Position numbers and translations under genes: made by a program. A stretch of 5,993 nt of DNA. Origin: Alphaproteobacteria bacterium. GTDB lineage: Bacteria; Pseudomonadota; Alphaproteobacteria; Sphingomonadales; Sphingomonadaceae. The notes below the pieces were generated by a model, which worked only from the letters and a program-made list of their open reading frames with translations, was not told where the DNA came from and ran no database searches. Positions 1 to 5,705 of the stretch are shown one piece after another (position 1 is the stretch's first letter; the number at the start of each line of letters is the position of its first letter). The DNA lies in assembly GCA_016650315.1 (NCBI GenBank), contig JAENVZ010000302.1, forward strand, positions 1 through 5,993, in the 5' to 3' direction.

Positions 1-286
1 TGCTGTCTTTGCGGGAGCGCCCGTCGATCTGGCCGATGGCTATATCCATTTGTCGGCCAAGGAACAGACCGCTGAAACGGTGGCAAAACACTTTTCTGGA
101 CAGGATGACCTGACCCTTGCCATGGTCGATCTTGCGGCATTGGGAGATGCGGTCAAATGGGAGGTGTCACGCGGGGGGCAGATGTTCCCGCACCTTTACG
201 GCCCGCTTCCCCTGACCGCGATCGTGACCAAGGCAACACTTCGCCTTGGTACGGATGGCAAGCACAGCTTTCCGGCGGGATTTTAG
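1..286 (+). CDS. DUF952 family protein, 3' part
   Basis: This is the C-terminal part (94 residues plus TAG) of a small cytosolic protein of the DUF952 family; reading frame 2 is open from the window edge. Family hallmarks are visible: an APVDLADGYIHLS segment at the very start, then HFSGQDDL, then WEVSRGGQMFPHLYGPLPL. Full-length members are usually about 110-120 residues, so roughly 20 N-terminal residues should lie outside the window. The biochemical role of DUF952 is not established; the conserved His, Arg and Gly residues suggest a binding or catalytic site, but I cannot name a substrate. TTG at base 50 is only an internal Leu codon within the conserved HLS motif, not a start. The gene stops 14 bases before a palindromic repeat. 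No T-rich terminator follows. The family call is from recognisable motifs and is fairly sure; the function is unknown. Confidence 0.85.
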   Translation, partial: AVFAGAPVDLADGYIHLSAKEQTAETVAKHFSGQDDLTLAMVDLAALGDAVKWEVSRGGQMFPHLYGPLPLTAIVTKATLRLGTDGKHSFPAGF

Positions 287-299
287 GTTCCTGTTCTAC

Positions 300-326
300 C
301 GTCATCCCCGCGAAGGCGGGGATCCA
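300..326 (+). repeat. Palindromic intergenic repeat, copy 1
   Basis: A 27-base unit with a perfect 8-bp stem: ATCCCCGC at 304-311, loop GAAG, GCGGGGAT at 316-323, flanked by CGTC on the left and CCA on the right. Translated, it gives the VIPAKAGI string that recurs in spurious ORFs of many proteobacterial genomes, which marks it as a dispersed REP/dRS3-like element. Such elements can act as mRNA-stability hairpins or as remnants of small mobile palindromes; neither role is shown here. Confidence 0.8.
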
Positions 327-362
327 GCTCCTGACCTGTTCGCGTGATGTGACATTGGGAGA

Positions 363-389
363 TGGATTCCCGCCTTCGCGGGAATGACG
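363..389 (-). repeat. Palindromic intergenic repeat, copy 2 (inverted)
   Basis: The same 27-base unit in the opposite orientation, 36 bases after copy 1. Its reverse complement matches copy 1 at 25 of 27 positions. The two differences are a paired change: the inner stem here is ATTCCCGC (366-373) with GCGGGAAT (378-385), so both copies keep a perfect 8-bp hairpin. The facing pair could also fold into one long hairpin spanning 300-389, with one C-A mismatch and one G-U wobble in RNA. No T-run follows on either strand, so it is not a standard intrinsic terminator. Confidence 0.8.
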
Positions 390-394
390 AAGAA

Positions 395-422
395 TTGGCT
401 CAACAGTGATATCCCATATACA
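395..422 (+). promoter_or_regulatory. Candidate promoter of trmFO
   Basis: TTGGCT at 395-400 and TATACA at 417-422 are separated by 16 bases, with four of six matches to each sigma-70 hexamer. A transcript from here would begin near base 429. That would make the GTG at 428 unusable and leave an untranslated leader of about 50 bases before the ATG at 479. The matches are moderate, so this is a weak prediction. Confidence 0.3.
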
Positions 423-478
423 GGCTGGTGAAATATCTCCTGCTTGCCATCCGCCGCACAAAGTCTATCTCGGCGATC

Positions 479-1840
479 ATGACATATCAGGTCCACATCA
501 TCGGTGGGGGTTTAGCGGGCTCCGAGGCAGCATGGCAACTCGCGCAGGCTGGCATCAAGGTGCGGCTTTCCGAAATGCGCGGCGCCGGTTCGGACGATGC
601 CAACATGACGCCAGCGCATCAAACTGATGGACTTGCGGAACTGGTGTGTTCGAACAGCTTCCGTTCGGATGATGCGGATCGCAATGCGGTCGGACTGCTC
701 CACGCCGAAATGCGCAACCTGAATTCACTCATCATGGCAGAAGCGGGCAAAGCGAAGGTGCCGGCCGGATCGGCGCTGGCTGTCGACAGAGATGCATTTT
801 CGGCGGGCGTCACCCGCGCGCTTTCCGAACATCCCAATGTGGAGATTGTCCGCGAACGGATCGACACTCTCCCATCATCCGGTCTGACCATCGTGGCGAC
901 CGGTCCCCTGACCGCCATGCGCTTGGCGGAAAGTATCGGCGCGGCAACGGGGGAAGATGCGCTGGCCTTTTTCGACGCGATCGCACCCATCGTCCATCGA
1001 GACAGCATCGACATGGACATTTGCTGGATGGCGAGCCGCTGGGACAAGGCCAATATCGACCCGAACAACCCGGAAGGCGACGGCAAGGATTATATCAACT
1101 GCCCGATGAACAAGGCGCAATATCTCGCCTTTCATCAGGGGCTGATCGACGGCGAAAAGACCGAATTCAAGCAGTGGGAAAAGGATACGCCCTATTTTGA
1201 GGGGTGTATGCCGATTGAGGTGATGGCGGCGCGGGGCCTTGATACATTACGTTTTGGTCCAATGAAGCCGGTGGGTCTCGACAATCCCCGGACCGGCCAC
1301 TGGCCATGGGCGGTGGTGCAATTGCGGCAGGACAATGCGCTCGGCACATTATGGAACATGGTGGGATTCCAGACCAAATTGAAACATGCCGCGCAGGTCG
1401 AATTGTTCCGTACCATTCCAGGGTTGGAAAAGGCGGAGTTCGCACGTCTCGGAGGTCTCCACCGCAACACGTTCATCCAGTCGCCCAGGTTGCTTGACCA
1501 GCATCTGCGGCTGAAAAAAGCGCCGCATATCCGTTTCGCGGGCCAGATCACGGGTTGCGAAGGCTATGTCGAAAGCTCTGCCATCGGGTTGCTTGCCGGA
1601 CGTTTTGCGGCGGCTGAACTGGCTGGAAGCGATATTGCCCCTCCTCCGCCATCAACCGCATTGGGCGCGTTGCTAGGCCATATTACCGGTGGCGCGGATG
1701 TTGACAGCTATCAGCCCATGAACGTCAATTTCGGCCTGTTCCCGCCGATGGACGAAAAAGTGCACAAGAAACAGCGCAAGGAAGCCATGACGTCACGTGC
1801 GCGGGCGGAACTGGCCGAATGGATAACAGAAATCGCCTGA
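479..1840 (+). CDS. trmFO: TrmFO, tRNA (uracil-54-C5)-methyltransferase, folate/FAD-dependent
   Basis: TrmFO (formerly Gid) makes 5-methyluridine at position 54 in the T-loop of tRNAs, taking the carbon from methylenetetrahydrofolate and electrons from NAD(P)H through FAD, in the cytosol. The 453-residue protein has the family length. An N-terminal dinucleotide-binding fold opens with [10 protein letters not shown] (residues 5-14), followed by acidic E32. Cys57 in ELVCSNSFR corresponds to Cys53 of the Bacillus subtilis enzyme, and Cys243 in FEGCMPIE corresponds to its Cys226, the two cysteines implicated in catalysis. A second flavin-contact region, [16 protein letters not shown], lies near residue 360-375. 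I chose ATG 479 because the Rossmann strand starts four residues later, as in other members; a GTG at 428 would add 17 atypical residues. No clear Shine-Dalgarno precedes either start. The gene converges on ampG with a 6-base gap. The identification is secure. Confidence 0.96.
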   Translation: MTYQVHIIGGGLAGSEAAWQLAQAGIKVRLSEMRGAGSDDANMTPAHQTDGLAELVCSNSFRSDDADRNAVGLLHAEMRNLNSLIMAEAGKAKVPAGSALAVDRDAFSAGVTRALSEHPNVEIVRERIDTLPSSGLTIVATGPLTAMRLAESIGAATGEDALAFFDAIAPIVHRDSIDMDICWMASRWDKANIDPNNPEGDGKDYINCPMNKAQYLAFHQGLIDGEKTEFKQWEKDTPYFEGCMPIEVMAARGLDTLRFGPMKPVGLDNPRTGHWPWAVVQLRQDNALGTLWNMVGFQTKLKHAAQVELFRTIPGLEKAEFARLGGLHRNTFIQSPRLLDQHLRLKKAPHIRFAGQITGCEGYVESSAIGLLAGRFAAAELAGSDIAPPPPSTALGALLGHITGGADVDSYQPMNVNFGLFPPMDEKVHKKQRKEAMTSRARAELAEWITEIA

Positions 1841-1846
1841 ATAGGA

Positions 1847-3181
1847 TCAACCCGCATTGCCGTTGCCGTTTTCCATCCCTGCGCTGCCCACCGAACTGTC
1901 GATCAGCCCCGCCCGCATCATCAGCCAGAACAGGATGATGCCCGGAACCGCTGCCAGCGTCGTAAGCAGGTAGAAATTCACATAGCCGAAGGCTTCGATC
2001 AATCCGCCCGCCGTCGTCCCGGTGAGGAACCGCCCGACGATGCTCGCAGCCGCTGAAATCATCGCATATTGTGCAGCGGTAAAGCGCAGATCACACAAGG
2101 CGGAGAAATAGGCGACAACGGTGACACCGCCGATGCCGCTGGCGAAATTTTCAAAGCCGATAGCGCCCGCCATCCCCCAATTGCTGTGCCCCGCTGCGGC
2201 CAGCGCGGCAAAACTGAAATTGGACACCGCCATCAACACCAGGCTGAGCAGCACTGACCGCTTCATTCCCATGCGCGAATAGAGAATGCCGCCGATGAAT
2301 ATCCCGGCCAGATAGGCCCAGAAACCAAAGCCGATATCGTAAATGGCGATCTCGTCATTGGTATAGCCCAAATCGTCGAATAGCAGCCGGAACGTCAGGT
2401 TCGCCAGCGTGTCCCCGATCTTGTGCAACAGGATGAACAGCAGCACCAGAAACGCGCCCCGCCGTTTGAAAAATTCAACGAGCGGTCCCGCGATCGACTC
2501 CCACACTTCAGCAAGGCCACGCTTTTCGCTCGGTTCGCGATGGCGCGGTGGTTCGCCCATGACAAGGCCGGTCAGCATGGCGGGCAAGGCGAACATCGCG
2601 CAGGCAAGATAGGCCCCTTGCCAACCGATGCGCGCTGCCAGCACCAGCGCAAGGCCGCCCGCCGCCACGGACCCTATGCGCCAGCCATATTGCACCATGC
2701 CCGACCCCACGCCCAGTTGCCGCGGCTTCAATATTTCGATGCGATAGGCATCGATCACAATGTCGAACGTGGCGCCGGCAATGCCCACAAGCACGGCGGC
2801 ATACGCGGTTTCCAGCAAGCTCGTTTGCGGATTGACGAACGCAAGATTGGCCACCGCCGCAATAACGAATACCCCGGCGAGCAGCAGCCAGGACACGCGC
2901 TGCCCCAACCGGCCCAGCAGCGGGATATGCACGCCATCAACGACCCATGCCCACAACCATTTCAGGTTATAGACAAGGAAGGCCAGCGAAAAGGCGGTCA
3001 CCGCCTTCTTGTCGATGCCATCCTGCGCCAACCGCGTGGTCAGCGTTGCGCCAATCATCGCATAGGGAAAACCCGACGAAATCCCTAAGAAAAAGGCCGC
3101 AAGCGGCGCAGATTCGGTATAGGGCCGCACGGATTCCGGCAATGCCATGCGCCAACCCTTTACGTCCTGCGCTGCCTCCAT
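1847..3181 (-). CDS. ampG: AmpG-like muropeptide permease (MFS, PAT family)
   Basis: A 444-residue polytopic inner-membrane protein resembling AmpG, which imports GlcNAc-1,6-anhydroMurNAc and its peptides for cell-wall recycling and so feeds beta-lactamase induction where ampR/ampC exist. Segments recalling Escherichia coli AmpG appear in order: FFLGISSGFPY (30-40, first helix), FSLAFLVYNLKWLWAWVVD (64-82), FDIVIDAYR (139-147), YGWRIGSVAAGGLAL (165-179), GWQGAY (186-191), LLHKIGDTLAN, FENFASGIGG, ALCDLRFTAAQYAMISA and FYLLTTLAAVPGIIL. A charged loop after GEPPRHREPSEKR probably separates the two six-helix halves. E. coli AmpG (491 residues) has two extra C-terminal helices; this protein ends just after helix 12 with a short Gly/Asn-rich tail. 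GGAGG (3191-3195) lies 9 bases before the ATG and supports this start. No ampR, ampC or nagZ is in view. Family is confident; the exact substrate is inferred. Confidence 0.82.
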   Translation of the reverse strand: MEAAQDVKGWRMALPESVRPYTESAPLAAFFLGISSGFPYAMIGATLTTRLAQDGIDKKAVTAFSLAFLVYNLKWLWAWVVDGVHIPLLGRLGQRVSWLLLAGVFVIAAVANLAFVNPQTSLLETAYAAVLVGIAGATFDIVIDAYRIEILKPRQLGVGSGMVQYGWRIGSVAAGGLALVLAARIGWQGAYLACAMFALPAMLTGLVMGEPPRHREPSEKRGLAEVWESIAGPLVEFFKRRGAFLVLLFILLHKIGDTLANLTFRLLFDDLGYTNDEIAIYDIGFGFWAYLAGIFIGGILYSRMGMKRSVLLSLVLMAVSNFSFAALAAAGHSNWGMAGAIGFENFASGIGGVTVVAYFSALCDLRFTAAQYAMISAAASIVGRFLTGTTAGGLIEAFGYVNFYLLTTLAAVPGIILFWLMMRAGLIDSSVGSAGMENGNGNAG

Positions 3182-3190
3182 CGCCCAATC

Positions 3191-3195
3191 CCTCC
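3191..3195 (-). promoter_or_regulatory. Ribosome binding site of ampG
   Basis: GGAGG on the minus strand, 9 bases from the ATG at 3181. It decides the start in favour of this ATG rather than the internal Met at residue 12. Confidence 0.7.
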
Positions 3196-3217
3196 GCTTG
3201 CTGTAACTGCCTGCGAA

Positions 3218-3226
3218 ACTATAGCA
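3218..3226 (-). promoter_or_regulatory. Candidate extended -10 element for ampG
   Basis: On the minus strand TGCTATAGT fits an extended -10 (TG-N-TATAGT) about 40 bases upstream of the ampG start, inside the 76-base gap between the receiver gene and ampG. No good -35 hexamer is found 16-18 bases further up. It could give ampG its own transcription in addition to read-through from the receiver gene. Weak evidence. Confidence 0.25.
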
Positions 3227-3257
3227 ATTTCAGGCTTTGACCAGTCCGCAAATCACA

Positions 3258-3677
3258 TCAAAACAGCTTGAACGCGCGTGGCAAGCGACCGGGCTTTTTA
3301 CCGCGTAATATCGAATCGGCGATTTCGATAGAGGTCAGAAGGTCGCGTTGAGCATAAGGTTTTGACAGGCACCCGATGGCCAGATGTTTTGCGTCGTCCG
3401 AACAAAAAGCTGTCACAAATAGCACGGCGATACCCTTGTCATGGGCAATTTGCGCGACGTCGATGCCGCTCCGCTTGCCGGTCAGTTTTATGTCCGCCAG
3501 CACAAGGTCGATCGTTGCGTGCCTGATGACCAGTTCGGCATGGGCGCAGCTATCGACCGTATCGACGACTTCATATCCCGCCTGCGTCAGGAAATGCTCA
3601 TTGTCGAACGCGACAAGGGGTTCGTCCTCGACGATCAGTATTTTACTGATGACACGCTTGTCATGTCCGAAAAGCAT
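3258..3677 (-). CDS. Single-domain response regulator (receiver only)
   Basis: A 139-residue CheY-like protein with no output domain. The receiver spans about residues 12-128: the acidic pair E17-D18 in ILIVEDEP, the phospho-acceptor D62 in LVLADIKL, T89 in VLFVTAF and the invariant K106 in CLSKPY are all present, so it should be phosphorylatable. The C-terminus is a short basic tail (GKKPGRLPRAFKLF) with no DNA-binding or enzymatic domain. It presumably acts by protein-protein contact or as a phosphate sink; no histidine kinase is nearby, so the partner is unknown. It resembles the general receiver-only class common in sphingomonads but lacks a clear FATGY motif of the SdrG type. ATG 3677 is the only ATG ahead of the fold, with a purine-rich AAAGGAAAGAG upstream (3685-3695). 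It lies 76 bases upstream of ampG on the same strand, so the two could share a transcript. Confidence 0.88.
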   Translation of the reverse strand: MLFGHDKRVISKILIVEDEPLVAFDNEHFLTQAGYEVVDTVDSCAHAELVIRHATIDLVLADIKLTGKRSGIDVAQIAHDKGIAVLFVTAFCSDDAKHLAIGCLSKPYAQRDLLTSIEIADSILRGKKPGRLPRAFKLF

Positions 3678-3750
3678 TGCCGTTCTCTTTCCTTTGCGCC
3701 ATCAGTTCCCGCAAATTAGCGCTTGCCAAAAATATCGCGTATCCGCGCGC

Positions 3751-3756
3751 GGGAGG
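3751..3756 (+). promoter_or_regulatory. Strong Shine-Dalgarno of the short leader ORF
   Basis: GGGAGG sits 8 bases before the ATG at 3765. It is a better match to the anti-Shine-Dalgarno than the site in front of the downstream TTG start, which is what makes the short ORF worth recording. Confidence 0.45.
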
Positions 3757-3764
3757 CACGAGAC

Positions 3765-3818
3765 ATGAACGCATCAACCCCTGTCATGTTGTCTCGATTC
3801 CGCGCAAGAAAGGAATAA
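3765..3818 (+). CDS. Possible 17-residue leader peptide upstream of rluB
   Basis: ATG 3765 opens a 17-codon frame, MNASTPVMLSRFRARKE, closed by TAA at 3816-3818. The GGGAGG 8 bases upstream is well placed. The frame is the same as that of the RluB-type gene, whose first usable start (TTG 3825) comes 6 bases after this stop, and the AAAGGA ahead of that TTG overlaps the last codons of the short ORF. This is the geometry of a translated leader that feeds ribosomes to the next gene. Other readings are that the TAA is a mutation or sequencing error splitting a longer N-terminus, or that the short ORF is chance. The peptide has no recognisable family and no run of a single regulatory amino acid. 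Confidence 0.3.
   Translation: MNASTPVMLSRFRARKE
3809..3814 (+). promoter_or_regulatory. Ribosome binding site of the TTG-started rluB
   Basis: AAAGGA with AGGA at 3811-3814 ends 10 bases before TTG 3825. An in-frame TAA at 3816 rules out any earlier start, so this site favours TTG over the GTG codons at 3912 and 3915. Confidence 0.5.
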
Positions 3819-3824
3819 TTTCTT

Positions 3825-4667
3825 TTGCCACAGAAGAACAACCTGCCGGGCCGAAAAGCATACCGTCCTGTCGCACCGGGCCGTCCGAAACCCCCGCGCA
3901 AGCCGGGGTCAGTGGTGCACGTCCGACCAACCGAAACACATTCCGACAAAGGCGAGCACCGCATCGCCAAATTGCTGGCTCGCGCTGGCATCGCATCGCG
4001 GCGGGAAATCGAACGGATGATCGCGGAAGGCCGGATCGCGCTCAATGGTGAAACACTCGATACCCCCGCCACCCTGCTCACATCGCTGCAAGGTGTTACG
4101 GTCGATGGCAATCTGGTCGGCGAACCCGCGCCTGCTCGCCTGTTTCGTTACCACAAGCCTGCTGGACTGCTCACGACCGAACGTGACCCCAAGGGCCGTC
4201 CGACCATTTATGACAAGCTGCCTGCCGATCTGCCGCGCGTGATGCCGGTGGGACGCCTTGATCTTAATACTGAGGGGTTGCTGCTGCTGACCACAGACGG
4301 TGGCCTCAAGCGTCAAATGGAACTGCCCTCATTCGGCGTCGAGCGCAGCTATCGTGCCCGCGCCTATGGCACCGTCAGTCAGGCGCAGCTCGAAGACCTG
4401 ATTGAAGGGATTGAGATCGACGGCATCCGCTATGGCAAGATCGACGCCAACCTGGAACGCCGCACCGGCCGCAATCAGTGGATTGAGATGACGCTGACCG
4501 AAGGCAAGAACCGCGAAGTCCGCCGCGTCCTTGAACATCTGGGTCTGGAAGTCAGCCGCCTCATCCGTACCCGCTATGGTCCCTTTTACCTGGAAGACAT
4601 GCCTGCGGGTGCGGTGGATGAGGTGCGCCCGCACGATCTGGATTTTTTCAGGAAAAGCCTGAAATGA
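3825..4667 (+). CDS. rluB: RluB-type 23S rRNA pseudouridine synthase
   Basis: A 280-residue cytosolic enzyme of the RsuA/RluB/RluE/RluF family, which isomerises a uridine in rRNA to pseudouridine; RluB acts on 23S U2605 (E. coli numbering). Residues 1-43 are a basic Pro/Arg/Lys-rich extension. An S4 RNA-binding domain follows (about 45-90: HRIAKLLARAGIASRREIERM, then GRIALNGE). The catalytic domain starts at FRYHKPAGLLTT (107-118) and holds the signature VGRLDLNTEGLLLLTTDG with nucleophile Asp146. The C-terminal part includes EGKNREVRRVLEHLGLEVSRLIR, typical of the family. The start is taken as TTG 3825 because TAA at 3816 blocks earlier ones and AAAGGA precedes it; GTG 3912 or 3915 would remove the basic tail but keep both domains. 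The stop overlaps the rsmD start as ATGA. Assignment to RluB over other family members rests on overall resemblance and the S4 domain with basic tail, so the site specificity is less certain than the family. Confidence 0.88.
   Translation: MPQKNNLPGRKAYRPVAPGRPKPPRKPGSVVHVRPTETHSDKGEHRIAKLLARAGIASRREIERMIAEGRIALNGETLDTPATLLTSLQGVTVDGNLVGEPAPARLFRYHKPAGLLTTERDPKGRPTIYDKLPADLPRVMPVGRLDLNTEGLLLLTTDGGLKRQMELPSFGVERSYRARAYGTVSQAQLEDLIEGIEIDGIRYGKIDANLERRTGRNQWIEMTLTEGKNREVRRVLEHLGLEVSRLIRTRYGPFYLEDMPAGAVDEVRPHDLDFFRKSLK
3890..3909 (+). repeat. Palindrome inside the rluB N-terminal extension
   Basis: Arms 3890-3897 and 3902-3909 around the loop GCAA pair at seven of eight positions (a C-C mismatch in the middle). 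The layout, a C-rich arm, a GCAA loop and a G-rich arm, is like dispersed palindromes that encode PAxAG-type strings in alphaproteobacterial genomes. Here it codes for PRKPG in the basic tail. It could be a captured palindromic element or simply GC-rich coding sequence. Confidence 0.3.
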
Positions 4668-5200
4668 GGATCATCGCCGGTCAGTGGCGCGGCCGTATTA
4701 TCGATGCGCCCAAGGGCGATGCAACGCGCCCCACCGCCGACCGCACGCGCGAGGCGCTATTTTCCATGCTGACGAGTCGGCTCGGCAGTTTTGATGGCCT
4801 TGCCGTCGCTGATCTGTTCGCAGGCTCCGGCGCGCTGGGTCTTGAGGCGCTTTCGCGCGGCGCGGCGAACTGCATTTTTGTTGAGCAGGACAAGATTGCG
4901 GTCGATATGCTGCGCGCCAATGCAACAAAACTCGGCATCCGACCGGATGTTCGCGCGACCTCTGTCCTCGCGCTCGGCCCCGCCCCTGTACCATTAGACC
5001 TCATCATGATGGATCCGCCCTATGGCACAGGCGCTGGCGCGGTTGCGCTGGACAAACTCAACCGCCTCGGCTGGGTCGGCCCTGCGACCTGGATCAGCAT
5101 TGAAACCGGCAAAGGCGAACCGGTCGAAGTCGCGGGCTTTGCCATTGACGCCGACCGGACCCACGGCAAAGCGCGGATTACGCTGCTTCGGAAGGCGTAG
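4664..5200 (+). CDS. rsmD: RsmD, 16S rRNA (guanine-966-N2)-methyltransferase
   Basis: RsmD uses S-adenosylmethionine to methylate the exocyclic amine of G966 (E. coli numbering) in 16S rRNA within the assembling 30S subunit. The 178-residue protein is of normal length. The N-terminal RNA-recognition segment reads RIIAGQWRGR (2-11), then ATRPTADRTREALFSML (20-36), the strongest family mark. The SAM-binding motif I is VADLFAGSGALGLEALSRGA (48-67), FVEQD (72-76) holds the acidic ribose-binding residue, and the catalytic motif IV is DPPY (117-120). It starts inside the rluB stop (ATGA at 4664-4667), so translation is very likely coupled and expression follows that of rluB. Its last 23 bases overlap, tail to tail, the end of the globin gene on the other strand, and no terminator is visible. 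Confidence 0.96.
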   Translation: MRIIAGQWRGRIIDAPKGDATRPTADRTREALFSMLTSRLGSFDGLAVADLFAGSGALGLEALSRGAANCIFVEQDKIAVDMLRANATKLGIRPDVRATSVLALGPAPVPLDLIMMDPPYGTGAGAVALDKLNRLGWVGPATWISIETGKGEPVEVAGFAIDADRTHGKARITLLRKA

Positions 5201-5645
5201 CCGCCGCCTTAACACGATAACATTCGGCTTCCTTGCCAATCAGGATTTCGGCGAGGAACCAATAGGCTTCGCCCCATGCGGCCAGCACTTCATCCGTCGC
5301 CGCTTCGCCCAGCACATCACGAATGGCGGGCAGAAGCGCATTTGCCACATAAGGATAATGCTCCGCCTTGACCCCGGTTTCGACATGTCGTTGCACCATG
5401 CGCTCAACCGCCGGACCAAGCGCCTCCAGCTTGTCGATATTCTGCGCATAACCCAGGATCGCTGCAGCCAGCCGCTTGGGCTGATCGCCGTTTTCCTGCG
5501 CCGCTTGATCGAACAAAGCGCGAATATCCTCGTCCACGAACAACCGTTCATACATGCGTGTAGTGATCGCCAGCCCGTGCTTTTGCAGAGCGGGACCGGT
5601 GGCTTTCACGATAGCGATGGTCTCAGGGGTCAATTGATGGGGCAT
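5178..5645 (-). CDS. Single-domain haemoglobin (Hmp/Vgb-type globin)
   Basis: A 155-residue cytosolic haem protein matching the globin half of flavohaemoglobin Hmp and stand-alone globins such as Vitreoscilla Vgb; no FAD/NAD(P)H reductase domain follows. Key haem-pocket residues can be placed: Tyr32 (B10) in TRMYERLF, Gln55 (E7) in NGDQ, proximal His87 (F8) in VQRHVETG, with Tyr97 in AEHYPYV and Glu139 in GKEAECY completing the His-Tyr-Glu set seen in Hmp (His85, Tyr95, Glu135). These features point to oxygen binding and possibly nitric oxide detoxification, which would need a separate reductase. ATG 5645 is chosen because AAGGA lies 5 bases upstream and the start LTPETIAIVKAT aligns with the Hmp N-terminus; the frame stays open up to 5804 but the extra 53 residues are not globin-like. 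The 3' end overlaps rsmD by 23 bases. A dyad lies upstream near the likely -35. Identification is firm; physiological role is inferred. Confidence 0.93.
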   Translation of the reverse strand: MPHQLTPETIAIVKATGPALQKHGLAITTRMYERLFVDEDIRALFDQAAQENGDQPKRLAAAILGYAQNIDKLEALGPAVERMVQRHVETGVKAEHYPYVANALLPAIRDVLGEAATDEVLAAWGEAYWFLAEILIGKEAECYRVKAAATPSEAA

Positions 5646-5650
5646 AGCTG

Positions 5651-5655
5651 TCCTT
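5651..5655 (-). promoter_or_regulatory. Ribosome binding site of the globin gene
   Basis: AAGGA on the minus strand, 5 bases before ATG 5645. It fixes the start at this codon rather than at upstream in-frame codons. Confidence 0.65.
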
Positions 5656-5685
5656 ACTGAAATGGCTGTTCGAGAGCCACTAAGG

Positions 5686-5691
5686 ATAATA
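5686..5691 (-). promoter_or_regulatory. Candidate -10 element of the globin promoter
   Basis: TATTAT on the minus strand, predicting a transcript start near 5679 and a leader of about 33 bases. The matching -35 position falls at about 5709-5714, inside the dyad, where the sequence is a poor -35 match. This fits a promoter that depends on, or is blocked by, a protein bound to the dyad. A small hairpin (TGGCT 5663-5667 with AGCCA 5675-5679) could form in the leader. Confidence 0.35.
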
Positions 5692-5705
5692 ACGAAACAG
5701 CTGTA

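Noticed and set aside
300..389. Intrinsic terminator for the DUF952 gene.
   Set aside because: The long hairpin is possible, but no run of T follows it on either strand.
428..478. GTG start for trmFO at base 428.
   Set aside because: It would add 17 residues ahead of the Rossmann strand that other TrmFO proteins lack, and it coincides with the predicted transcript start.
153..496. Several open frames over 153-496 with strings such as VIPAKAGI.
   Set aside because: These come from translating the palindromic repeats and antisense DUF952 sequence; they are well-known spurious ORFs.
619..1086. A 155-codon minus-strand frame within trmFO.
   Set aside because: It is antisense to conserved TrmFO sequence and Ser/Ala-rich with no recognisable domain.
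2423..3088. A 221-codon plus-strand open frame opposite ampG.
   Set aside because: It lies wholly within the AmpG-like gene on the other strand, is rich in His, Arg and Gln with no recognisable fold, and is a typical antisense shadow in GC-rich DNA.
3678..3764. Sigma-70 or EcfG-type promoter for the receiver gene or rluB.
   Set aside because: TTGGCA on the minus strand and a GGAAC on the minus strand have no properly spaced -10 partner, so no promoter was called.
3677..4051. A 124-codon plus-strand frame overlapping the start of rluB.
   Set aside because: It is out of frame with the conserved S4 domain of rluB and shows no family motif.
5022..5660. A 212-codon plus-strand open frame across the end of rsmD and the globin gene.
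   Set aside because: It is out of frame with rsmD and antisense to the globin, whose haem-pocket motifs are clear; no protein family is visible in it.
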